Position numbers and translations under genes: made by a program. Shown one piece after another: positions 22,884 to 28,864 of a stretch of 64,000 nucleotides of DNA. The notes beneath the pieces were generated by a model. It did no database searches. It was not told where the DNA came from and worked only from the letters and a program-made list of their open reading frames with translations. The stretch comes from a virus. The stretch spans positions 97,562 to 161,561 of IMG/VR virus record IMGVR_UViG_3300045253_000023. One strand, written 5' to 3'. Numbering within the stretch: position 1 is the first letter of the stretch; each line of letters opens with the position of its first letter.

Positions 22884-22930
22884 ATACATCACAATTGAAT
22901 TCACGTCATCACGATAGGGAGTCTATCAAC

Positions 22931-24007
22931 ATGAACAACAAGCCATATGATTTGGCCGTCTACATCGGCCGTTTTCAACCCTTCCACAATGGGCATCTTC
23001 ATGCCCTACTCGAAGCCCATAAGTTGGCCTCGAAAGTCCTGGTGCTCATCGGCACCAGTGAATCTCCTCGCACACCCAAGAATCCATGGACATTCCAAGA
23101 ACGCGCATCCATGATCATGAATGCTGTGGAAATCAGCAATGCGCTGGTTGGCACTGGTGATCTTATTCCAATTCCACGACGCCTGAATGACTTCATGTAT
23201 GATGACACCAAATGGGTGACTCGTGTTCAACAGGAAGTTGATGATTTTATTGAACAAAATGGTGATTTGCGAACAGGCAGAGCGCCAAGGATCGTCATTG
23301 TGGGTCACGAAAAGGACGCATCCTCATACTACCTGCGCATGTTCCCGCAATGGGAATTTGTTGACACTGGCGCAGCCCAAGAGAAACCAGTCTTGGAAGC
23401 AACCAAGATTCGACAGCTGATTTTTGAAGACAACCTGATGTATGTTCAGTCTGTTGTCCCGCCAAATGTATACACATTCCTGAGTGCCTGGTCATCCACC
23501 ACGACCTATGATGGCGTGCGTGCTGAGTATGATCACTACAAAGAATACAAGGCCAAGTTTGCTTCCGCTCCATTTCCACCCACCTTCCTCACCGCAGATG
23601 CCTGCGTGATTCAATCTGGACACGTATTGCTGGTGCGTCGCAAGAGAGAACCAGGAAAGGGATTGTATGCGCTCCCTGGTGGTTTCGTGAATCAACATGA
23701 GACCATGGAGGATGCGGCACTGCGTGAACTCATCGAAGAAACCAACATCAAGCTGCAACCTGATGTTCTCAAGCGTTGCATTCGCTATAGTAAGGTGTTT
23801 GATGCTCCGCATCGATCATTGCGCGGTCGAACTGTCACTCAGGCATTCCTGATTCGCCTCGATGATTCCAAGCCACTGGCCAAGGTCAAGGCAGGAGACG
23901 ACGCTGAGGAGGCAATGTGGGTTCCATTCAATAACGTCATGTCAATGCGTCCAGAGATGTTCGAGGACCATTATGACATGGTGTTCCATATGATCTCAAA
24001 GGCATGA
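22931..24007 (+). CDS. nadM: bifunctional NMN adenylyltransferase / Nudix hydrolase
   Basis: Residues 1-190 are a nucleotidyltransferase domain: GRFQPFHNGH (13-22) holds the HxGH motif, and ATKIRQLI late in the domain corresponds to the ISxTxxR-like site. Residues 210-358 are a Nudix domain with the box GGFVNQHETMEDAALRELIEE (near 252). The first half joins NMN and ATP to NAD+, and the second would hydrolyse ADP-ribose. With NadV at 25107 it forms the two-step NAD+ salvage route from nicotinamide. The ATG at 22931 is chosen because the longer frame covers the upstream gene. Confidence 0.93.
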   Translation: MNNKPYDLAVYIGRFQPFHNGHLHALLEAHKLASKVLVLIGTSESPRTPKNPWTFQERASMIMNAVEISNALVGTGDLIPIPRRLNDFMYDDTKWVTRVQQEVDDFIEQNGDLRTGRAPRIVIVGHEKDASSYYLRMFPQWEFVDTGAAQEKPVLEATKIRQLIFEDNLMYVQSVVPPNVYTFLSAWSSTTTYDGVRAEYDHYKEYKAKFASAPFPPTFLTADACVIQSGHVLLVRRKREPGKGLYALPGGFVNQHETMEDAALRELIEETNIKLQPDVLKRCIRYSKVFDAPHRSLRGRTVTQAFLIRLDDSKPLAKVKAGDDAEEAMWVPFNNVMSMRPEMFEDHYDMVFHMISKA

Positions 24008-24010
24008 TAT

Positions 24011-24250
24011 ATGATGTATCTAATCGTTGAAGATGTGATTGTTTACATTCCTGGTGATGAACGTTCTCGTGAATGTCCTGGCCATGGATATTCTGCGCAC
24101 ACTGAGACATATAAGAATGTCATCATTTGTCACGACAAAGAAGGTTTGCTTGCACAGATAAAACATCGAGACAGATATCCAGGTGGCAAGCCATACAAGA
24201 TTTACGAATGCAATCGCGAACTCAAGATTGTGAAAACAGTGGATTTTTGA
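24011..24250 (+). CDS. hypothetical protein (79 aa)
   Basis: Two adjacent ATGs (24011 and 24014) begin four bases after nadM. The product is a small alpha/beta protein with two Cys and a basic patch. It may be co-expressed with nadM. No family is recognised. Confidence 0.55.
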   Translation: MMYLIVEDVIVYIPGDERSRECPGHGYSAHTETYKNVIICHDKEGLLAQIKHRDRYPGGKPYKIYECNRELKIVKTVDF

Positions 24251-24284
24251 TGTCGCATGAATTATTTTCTAAGTGCTTGATGAT

Positions 24285-24331
24285 TTGGAAAATTTAGTGC
24301 TTGACTTTTCAGTTCAATGGGAGTAGAATAG
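24285..24331 (+). promoter_or_regulatory. early-type sigma70 promoter, copy 7
   Basis: TTTGGAAAATTTAGTGC, then TTGACT (24301-24306), 17 bases and TAGAAT (24324-24329), followed by GAGAGGAAC. TAAGTGCTTGATGA precedes it. Confidence 0.85.
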
Positions 24332-24360
24332 TTCCTGTCATTGAGAGGAACCTTCGCAAT

Positions 24361-24567
24361 ATGAGCACCAAGTCTGAAATCAAAGCCTTCATCCAGGAAG
24401 CTGTTGAGTATCTCGCTGACAACTATGGTGATGCGCCTTTCTGCGAAGCTGCCATCGCCATGGCGCGCGAAGACGGTCGAGATCACTATCTGGCTGAGTC
24501 ATGCTCGGCTGAAGAATTTGCTGAACTTTGTGCTGAATTCGCTGAACTTGAGGCTGGCACCATATGA
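24361..24567 (+). CDS. acidic hypothetical protein (68 aa)
   Basis: The start is the ATG at 24361, since the longer frame includes the promoter. The product is very acidic and helical (EEFAELCAEFAELEAG), with two or three Cys residues. It overlaps the next start by four bases. Acidic early proteins like this may mimic DNA or bind host proteins. Confidence 0.6.
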   Translation: MSTKSEIKAFIQEAVEYLADNYGDAPFCEAAIAMAREDGRDHYLAESCSAEEFAELCAEFAELEAGTI

Positions 24568-24893
24568 AAATGACTTTCTTCAAGGCTGTGGCTGAGTTTC
24601 CAATGCGGGACAAGAAACCTGGCACTGAATTGTTTTATGTTGGCACTGGTTCTTGGCCGCTGACCAAGAACTTCCTCAATTCCAAGGTCTATCCCACTGT
24701 CAAGGCAGCTGACAAAGCATTGGCATCGTTGTCCAAGAACTATGAAGGTTGCATTCGCACGTATGTGCTTCCATTTGAATTGGAGTATGACACGCTGAAT
24801 GACACCGATCAAATGCGCGAGTTCGTTGCTGAATCCATGCGATATCCGCATTCTTCTTCAAACAACAAAACTGAATTCACAGTTACACCGTAA
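24564..24893 (+). CDS. hypothetical protein (109 aa)
   Basis: It overlaps the previous gene by ATGA. The protein is mixed alpha/beta with a conserved-looking aromatic core (TELFYVGTGSWPLTKNFL). No family is recognised. Confidence 0.6.
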   Translation: MKMTFFKAVAEFPMRDKKPGTELFYVGTGSWPLTKNFLNSKVYPTVKAADKALASLSKNYEGCIRTYVLPFELEYDTLNDTDQMREFVAESMRYPHSSSNNKTEFTVTP

Positions 24894-24894
24894 C

Positions 24895-25110
24895 ATGGGT
24901 GTTCATGCACATAATGGCACAATGCCTGGAGCAGTGACGCCGATCTGTAACAACTGCATGATTGCTCTTTGTTTTGACATTGGTGAACAAGAATACAAGG
25001 AAGACAAAGAGTTTTGGGACAATTGGGTCTGTCGCGACTGTAATGGCGGCGAACCCTTATCGCGCCATGTATGGCGTCAACAACACATACAAGAAGGAGT
25101 TTCTGTATGA
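24895..25110 (+). CDS. zinc-ribbon protein (71 aa)
   Basis: CNNC and CRDC about 28 residues apart form a predicted zinc ribbon. The gene ends in a four-base overlap with nadV, so it is probably co-translated with it, but nothing else ties it to NAD metabolism. Confidence 0.6.
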   Translation: MGVHAHNGTMPGAVTPICNNCMIALCFDIGEQEYKEDKEFWDNWVCRDCNGGEPLSRHVWRQQHIQEGVSV

Positions 25111-26543
25111 CAAATCGCAATCCAATTCTATCCACCGACAGCTACAAGTTTTCACATGACAAACAATATCCGGAAGGCACTGAAGACATCTATGCCTATC
25201 TGAGCGCACGCGGGAGCCGCGTTGCAGGCTGCAATGAAGTCGTGATGTTTGGGCTTCAACCCTGGATTCATGATCGCATGTGCACTCCAGTGACGCGCAA
25301 GCATGTTGATGATGCGCGCATGTTTTGTATTGCTCATGGCGTCCCATTCAACTATGAAGGCTGGAAGTACATTGTTGAGAAGCACAATGGTTTCCTGCCT
25401 GTTGAGATTCGCGCTGTGCCTGAAGGCACCGTTGTGCCAGTTGGTATGCCAATGGTCACTGTTCATGCCACTGATCCAAAATGCGCATGGTTGACCTGCT
25501 ACCTGGAAACTGACATCATGCGCGCGGTCTGGTATGGTTCGACCGTTGCCACCATTTCGCGTCATTGCAAGAAGATCATCAAGAGATATCTGGACATCAC
25601 TGCTGACAATCCGGAGCAGGAAATCAGCTTCAAGCTGCATGACTTCGGCTTCCGTGGTGTCTCGTCAACGGAATCAGCGGAGATTGGCGGCGCGGCGCAC
25701 CTGATCAACTTCATGGGCACTGACACCGTTGGTGGTATAACGCACGCAATGGAATACTATGCTGCGGATGTTTGTGGGTTCTCCATTCCCGCATCTGAAC
25801 ACTCCACAATGACTTCCTGGGGTCGTGACAACGAAATCAAGGCATACTGGAACATGTTGGAGCAGTATGCTGGTCAAGGCAAAACATTTGCCATGGTCAT
25901 TGATTCCTACAACTGGCGCGAAGCAGTCGAGAAGCTGTACAACAGCGGATTCTTCGATGAGGTCAAGGCGCGTGGTGCCACCGTTGTGCTCCGTCCCGAC
26001 TCTGGTGATCCAACCAAGGTGCCTGTTGAACTGATTGGGCAGCTGATGTTGCTGCTTGGATATGACCGAAATGGCAAGGGATACAAGGTTCTCCCTTCTC
26101 ATGTTCGAGTCATCCAGGGAGATGGCATCACCTTTGAATCGCTGGAACAGATTCTGATCAAGATGGTGCATCATGGATTCAGCACATCGAACATTGCATT
26201 TGGTATGGGTGCTGGTCTGTTGCAGAAGTGTGATCGTGACACATTCAAGTTTGCCATGAAGTGCTCGGCAATTCAACACTTCAATGGTTTCTGGAGTGAT
26301 GTGTTCAAAGACCCAATTGATGCTCCTGACAAGAAAAGCCTGCGCGGTCGAGTGACCACAATCAAGCATGTGGATGGCACCATGAGTGTCACCACACTGG
26401 ACAAGCTGCGCGAAGAGCATCGCATCCAGATGACTGAAGAAGGCGACATGAACATGCTGAACGTGGTCTATGTGTTGGATCACAATGGAATGCGTGTCAA
26501 GTTCACCAACTTTGAGGCTATTCGTGCTCGCGCTGCCGTCTGA
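25107..26543 (+). CDS. nadV: nicotinamide phosphoribosyltransferase
   Basis: The 478-residue protein matches NAMPT/NadV enzymes throughout: NPILSTDSYKFSH at the start, LHDFGFRGVSSTESAEIGGAAHL near 190, ASEHSTMTSWG, VIDSYNWREAV, VLRPDSGDP and FGMGAGLLQK. It makes NMN from nicotinamide and PRPP in the cytoplasm, and NadM at 22931 turns NMN into NAD+. AGAAGGAG precedes the ATG at 25107. The length equals bacterial NadV. Such a pair is known from a number of large phages. Confidence 0.95.
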   Translation: MTNRNPILSTDSYKFSHDKQYPEGTEDIYAYLSARGSRVAGCNEVVMFGLQPWIHDRMCTPVTRKHVDDARMFCIAHGVPFNYEGWKYIVEKHNGFLPVEIRAVPEGTVVPVGMPMVTVHATDPKCAWLTCYLETDIMRAVWYGSTVATISRHCKKIIKRYLDITADNPEQEISFKLHDFGFRGVSSTESAEIGGAAHLINFMGTDTVGGITHAMEYYAADVCGFSIPASEHSTMTSWGRDNEIKAYWNMLEQYAGQGKTFAMVIDSYNWREAVEKLYNSGFFDEVKARGATVVLRPDSGDPTKVPVELIGQLMLLLGYDRNGKGYKVLPSHVRVIQGDGITFESLEQILIKMVHHGFSTSNIAFGMGAGLLQKCDRDTFKFAMKCSAIQHFNGFWSDVFKDPIDAPDKKSLRGRVTTIKHVDGTMSVTTLDKLREEHRIQMTEEGDMNMLNVVYVLDHNGMRVKFTNFEAIRARAAV

Positions 26544-26548
26544 GCGCA

Positions 26549-26557
26549 CCTAAATAG
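26549..26557 (+). promoter_or_regulatory. possible late promoter box
   Basis: CCTAAATAG lies just downstream of the nadV stop and 12 bases before the ATG at 26569. It is identical to the box at 19897. The short distance to the start leaves little leader RNA. Confidence 0.35.
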
Positions 26558-26568
26558 AAAGAGGATAC

Positions 26569-26811
26569 ATGAGAAGAGTTCTGTTGCTGGTTTTGTTATT
26601 GGTGCTGCAAAGCATCTACGCTGCTGATGCTGGTCTGGTGATCAGTATTCCACCAGAGATGGTCGATTCCATTCTCAAGTGGCGTGTGGCAAACGGGCTG
26701 GACGTTCCATTAAAACAAGCACCAGCGCAGAACGTTCTCATGAACAACGAAATTCACACCAAGATGGTTGATCAAACAGGAAGAGTTGTTTTCATCACCA
26801 CCTCAGTGTAA
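26569..26811 (+). CDS. secreted small protein (80 aa)
   Basis: MRRVLLLVLLLVLQSIYA is a clear signal peptide with a probable cut after Ala18. The mature part is about 62 residues with no Cys, hence periplasmic. AGAGGA precedes the ATG. It may act in the envelope at late times. No family is recognised. Confidence 0.65.
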   Translation: MRRVLLLVLLLVLQSIYAADAGLVISIPPEMVDSILKWRVANGLDVPLKQAPAQNVLMNNEIHTKMVDQTGRVVFITTSV

Positions 26812-26817
26812 ACCCTA

Positions 26818-26846
26818 TTGACGTCTGCCCATGCTATGGGTAATTG
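26818..26846 (+). promoter_or_regulatory. candidate tmRNA promoter
   Basis: TTGACG (26818-26823), a 17-base spacer and TAATTG. The context ACCCTATTGACnTCTG is shared with the promoter at 47144. The -10 is weak, and another choice is TATGGG with too short a spacer. Confidence 0.4.
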
Positions 26847-26939
26847 TTGGTGTCCCAACAGGCCGTCATTGCAAGATGAGTGTATGAAGCGAGCCGAAAG
26901 GTTCTTTGGACGCGGGTTCGATTCCCGCCATCTCCACCA
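26847..26939 (+). ncRNA. ssrA: permuted tmRNA, acceptor (3') piece
   Basis: The stretch ends TTGGACGCGGGTTCGATTCC followed by CGCCATCTCCACCA, which is the 3' end of tmRNA: T-arm GCGGG-TTCGATT-CCCGC, then acceptor strand CATCTCC and ACCA. There is no D-arm or 5' acceptor strand in front of it. The matching 5' acceptor strand GGGGATG is found 116 bases downstream. A GTTGG-TGTC-CCAAC hairpin lies near the 5' end of the piece. This arrangement is a circularly permuted tmRNA gene whose precursor would be cut to two RNAs. The exact 5' end is not determined. Confidence 0.88.
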
Positions 26940-27055
26940 AAATGTATTGTGGCGACCATGGGTTCAATTCCCTTAACTCTTAGGCCGAGTGGAAGCGAAT
27001 GAGGAAAAGAGCTTAGCGGCTCGACAGGTTCAAATCCTGCTCAGTACATTTTGAT
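26940..27055 (+). other. tmRNA intervening segment with tRNA-like hairpins
   Basis: This piece joins the tmRNA 3' end to its 5' end. Its ends pair: AAAATGTATTG (26940s) with CAGTACATTTT (27041-27051), an 11-base helix that extends the tmRNA acceptor stem. Inside are two T-arm-like hairpins (GGG-TTCAATT-CCC and CAGG-TTCAAAT-CCTG) and a GGCCGAGTGG stretch like a class II tRNA D-arm. I could not fold a complete canonical tRNA from it. It is much longer than I expect for such a spacer and may contain a degenerate tRNA. Confidence 0.6.
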
Positions 27056-27246
27056 GGGGATGCCCAGGTTTCGACAGGGGACATGACTAGGCAAGTGGAC
27101 ACTCCGCCGATGTTACTGGCGATTAAAGTGAAACAAAACTCCAAATGCAGCTAACGATGCTGTTTTCGACCAGTCTTCGAACGTTCTTCAGTTCCGCAAG
27201 GCTGCTTGATATCAACTGTGATCCCGAGTGGATTCCTCAACGGGAT
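27056..27246 (+). ncRNA. ssrA: permuted tmRNA, coding (5') piece
   Basis: GGGGATG (27056-27062) pairs with CATCTCC of the upstream piece over seven base pairs. CAGGTTTCGACAGGGG follows the tmRNA D-loop consensus (GGnTTCGACnGGG). After a CACTCCGCC/GGCG...AGTG hairpin comes an A-rich run and the tag frame 27147-27209, which reads AANDAVFDQ ... FRKAA then TGA. The start A-A-N-D and the terminal Ala-Ala are hallmarks of tmRNA tags, but the tag is long (20 residues) and has Lys rather than Leu/Val before the final Ala-Ala. A stem ATCCC.../GGGAT closes the piece. Confidence 0.9.
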
Positions 27247-27250
27247 ATGG

Positions 27251-27279
27251 AAGGGCAGGGCAACCTGCCCTTTCTTTGT
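27251..27279 (+). terminator. intrinsic terminator after the tmRNA
   Basis: AAGGGCAGG, a GCAA loop and CCTGCCCTT form a nine-base-pair hairpin followed by TCTTTGT. It ends the tmRNA transcription unit. Confidence 0.85.
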
Positions 27280-27347
27280 ATGTTGATCATGCTATTACAA
27301 TGAATGTCTTGGTTGAGCGTTTGTCGCCGACAATTCAAAGGAAACTC

Positions 27348-27950
27348 ATGAAGACCAAAGGTCAGATTTTGTATACAGTGATGGACTTCACACTCCGCAC
27401 CTTGTTATCGGCGCTAATGGCGCTCTTGTTCATTCTACTCGCAGTCAAAGCAGCAGAATCTCGTCATCCAGAAACATTTGTCAGCGTGGAGCTATCTGTT
27501 CCAGCATACAAGGGAGTGCAACACTCCTTTGCTGACATTGAGGATATGGCGCGCAACATTTACTATGAGAGCAGAGGCCAACCTGACTTGGGGCAAGTGG
27601 CCGTCGCACATGTTGTACTAAATAGATTGCGAGCAGGAGTGTTTGCGAACACTGTTCATGGCGTGATCTATCAGCGCCTGCCTGTTTGTCAATTCTCATG
27701 GGTGTGCCAACCACGCTATCCAATCCACGACCAAGTGGCATGGACCAAAGCAATGGTGATTGCACAGAACGTGCTTGAAGGCAACATTGCAGACCCAACT
27801 TCTGGGTCCTTGTACTTCCACGTCACAACCCTTGGGCTCTCTTCACAAGACGACAAGATCATTTGCATCAAGGATCATGTCTTCTACAACAAGAAGCCAA
27901 TTGTATATGCAAAAGACAACAACAGAACAACTCCTACACGACGCATTTGA
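27348..27950 (+). CDS. SleB-type cell wall hydrolase (endolysin) with N-terminal membrane anchor
   Basis: The 200-residue protein has a hydrophobic segment at 17-35 (TLLSALMALLFILLAVKAA), then a Hydrolase_2/SleB domain: DMARNIYYESRGQPD with catalytic Glu74, VAHVVLNRLR, CQFSW and a C-terminal DKIICIKDHVFY-like end. SleB-type enzymes cleave the peptidoglycan glycan strand. The N-terminal helix could be a signal-anchor-release (SAR) segment, allowing export without a holin. AAAGGAAA precedes the ATG. The gene follows the tmRNA terminator, so it must have its own promoter. Confidence 0.82.
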   Translation: MKTKGQILYTVMDFTLRTLLSALMALLFILLAVKAAESRHPETFVSVELSVPAYKGVQHSFADIEDMARNIYYESRGQPDLGQVAVAHVVLNRLRAGVFANTVHGVIYQRLPVCQFSWVCQPRYPIHDQVAWTKAMVIAQNVLEGNIADPTSGSLYFHVTTLGLSSQDDKIICIKDHVFYNKKPIVYAKDNNRTTPTRRI

Positions 27951-28134
27951 GTTCAAGCGCAAAGCTGATGCCCTTCGGGTAGTTGCGGGCGAGCTCAAGG
28001 ATGCGAATGACTTCAACACCAAGACCATTGCAGCCTGCTCACTCAGGCTGGATTCTCTTGCAATATCAACCAAGTACATGCTGGATCGCTGCTGGAAGGC
28101 AATGGAAATGACACAACAGCAGACTCCCTGTTAA
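27907..28134 (+). CDS. hypothetical helical protein (75 aa)
   Basis: This frame overlaps the end of the endolysin gene by 44 bases and has only a weak ribosome binding site. The product is helical and charged (FEFKRKADALRVVAGELKDAND). It lacks the membrane anchor or lipobox expected of a spanin. Function unknown. Confidence 0.45.
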   Translation: MQKTTTEQLLHDAFEFKRKADALRVVAGELKDANDFNTKTIAACSLRLDSLAISTKYMLDRCWKAMEMTQQQTPC

Positions 28135-28145
28135 CCTGTTGATTG

Positions 28146-28203
28146 TTTGGAAAATTTAGTTTAAGAAATCGCTTGACTTTTGCTTCTGATGGGAGTAGAA
28201 TAG
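28146..28203 (+). promoter_or_regulatory. early-type sigma70 promoter, copy 8 (long spacer variant)
   Basis: TTTGGAAAATTTAGTTT, then AAGAAATCGC, TTGACT (28173-28178), 17 bases and TAGAAT (28196-28201). It starts the topoisomerase transcription unit and is almost identical to copy 4. Confidence 0.85.
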
Positions 28204-28226
28204 GCTCCTGAGATAGGAGATTTGTG

Positions 28227-28532
28227 ATGGTTACTGCTGAAATGCGTCGTGAGAAGTTTGCCTTTGAATTGGGTCATGAAGATCGTGCGGATTTCAACCC
28301 GCGTGCTCCTTTCGCCAATCGTCCCGCGTTTGAACGCGACTATCATTCAACCCATCGATCCATGAATGGTCGTGCTTCGGTTCCATTTGGAGCCAAGGCC
28401 GAATTCAGAATGGTCTTGGGTCTTGGCAACACGCGTTGGGTTGCTGGTCCAATCTGGGCATATTCGCTCGTTGCGCTTGCTCCTGACAATCAGAAGCAAC
28501 TCGAATCCATTGGTGTGGTGTTCTTGCCATGA
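28227..28532 (+). CDS. hypothetical protein (101 aa)
   Basis: TAGGAG precedes the ATG. The N-terminal half is rich in Arg, Phe, Asn and Pro (RADFNPRAPFANRPAFERDY) and probably flexible; the second half is beta-rich. The gene overlaps the next by four bases. No family is recognised. Confidence 0.6.
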   Translation: MVTAEMRREKFAFELGHEDRADFNPRAPFANRPAFERDYHSTHRSMNGRASVPFGAKAEFRMVLGLGNTRWVAGPIWAYSLVALAPDNQKQLESIGVVFLP

Positions 28533-28855
28533 AATATATCTGGAAGGTCTCCGAAGCCCCAACTGGCCCATATCGCTCATTTCAAAAGCGTGGTTGGCCA
28601 ACTGCCGAAACTCCTGCTGGCGAAGTTGTTGCCACCATCGGGTGCGTCGATGACTATCGTCCTGCTGATGTGAAGACTGGCAAACACCAGCCTCTCATTC
28701 TTCGAGTTCGCCGCAAAACATCCACATCTGAAGAAATTGAGAAGTTTGGTGGATTCCGTTGGTTGCGTATGATCAAGGAGTTCGCTACCCTCGATGAAGC
28801 CAAGGCTGCATTCAAACGTTTTGTTGACAATAACCCTGAACATCCTTTCATCTGA
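28529..28855 (+). CDS. hypothetical protein (108 aa)
   Basis: The ATG overlaps the previous stop (ATGA). The protein contains a basic, aromatic N-terminal segment (WKVSEAPTGPYRSFQKRGWP) and a C-terminal helix (TLDEAKAAFKRFVDNNP) that recalls small WGR- or substrate-adaptor-like modules. Function unknown. Confidence 0.6.
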   Translation: MKYIWKVSEAPTGPYRSFQKRGWPTAETPAGEVVATIGCVDDYRPADVKTGKHQPLILRVRRKTSTSEEIEKFGGFRWLRMIKEFATLDEAKAAFKRFVDNNPEHPFI

Positions 28856-28864
28856 GGATTCATA

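Noticed and set aside
25674-26549. Minus-strand open frame of 291 codons opposite nadV
   Set aside because: It is the antisense shadow of a clear NadV gene, with Cys/His/Leu-rich random composition.
26943-27048. A conventional tRNA gene inside the tmRNA spacer
   Set aside because: The acceptor-like helix and a T-arm are present, but no D-arm and anticodon arm of normal geometry can be placed, and the 106-base length is too great. I recorded it as a structured spacer instead.
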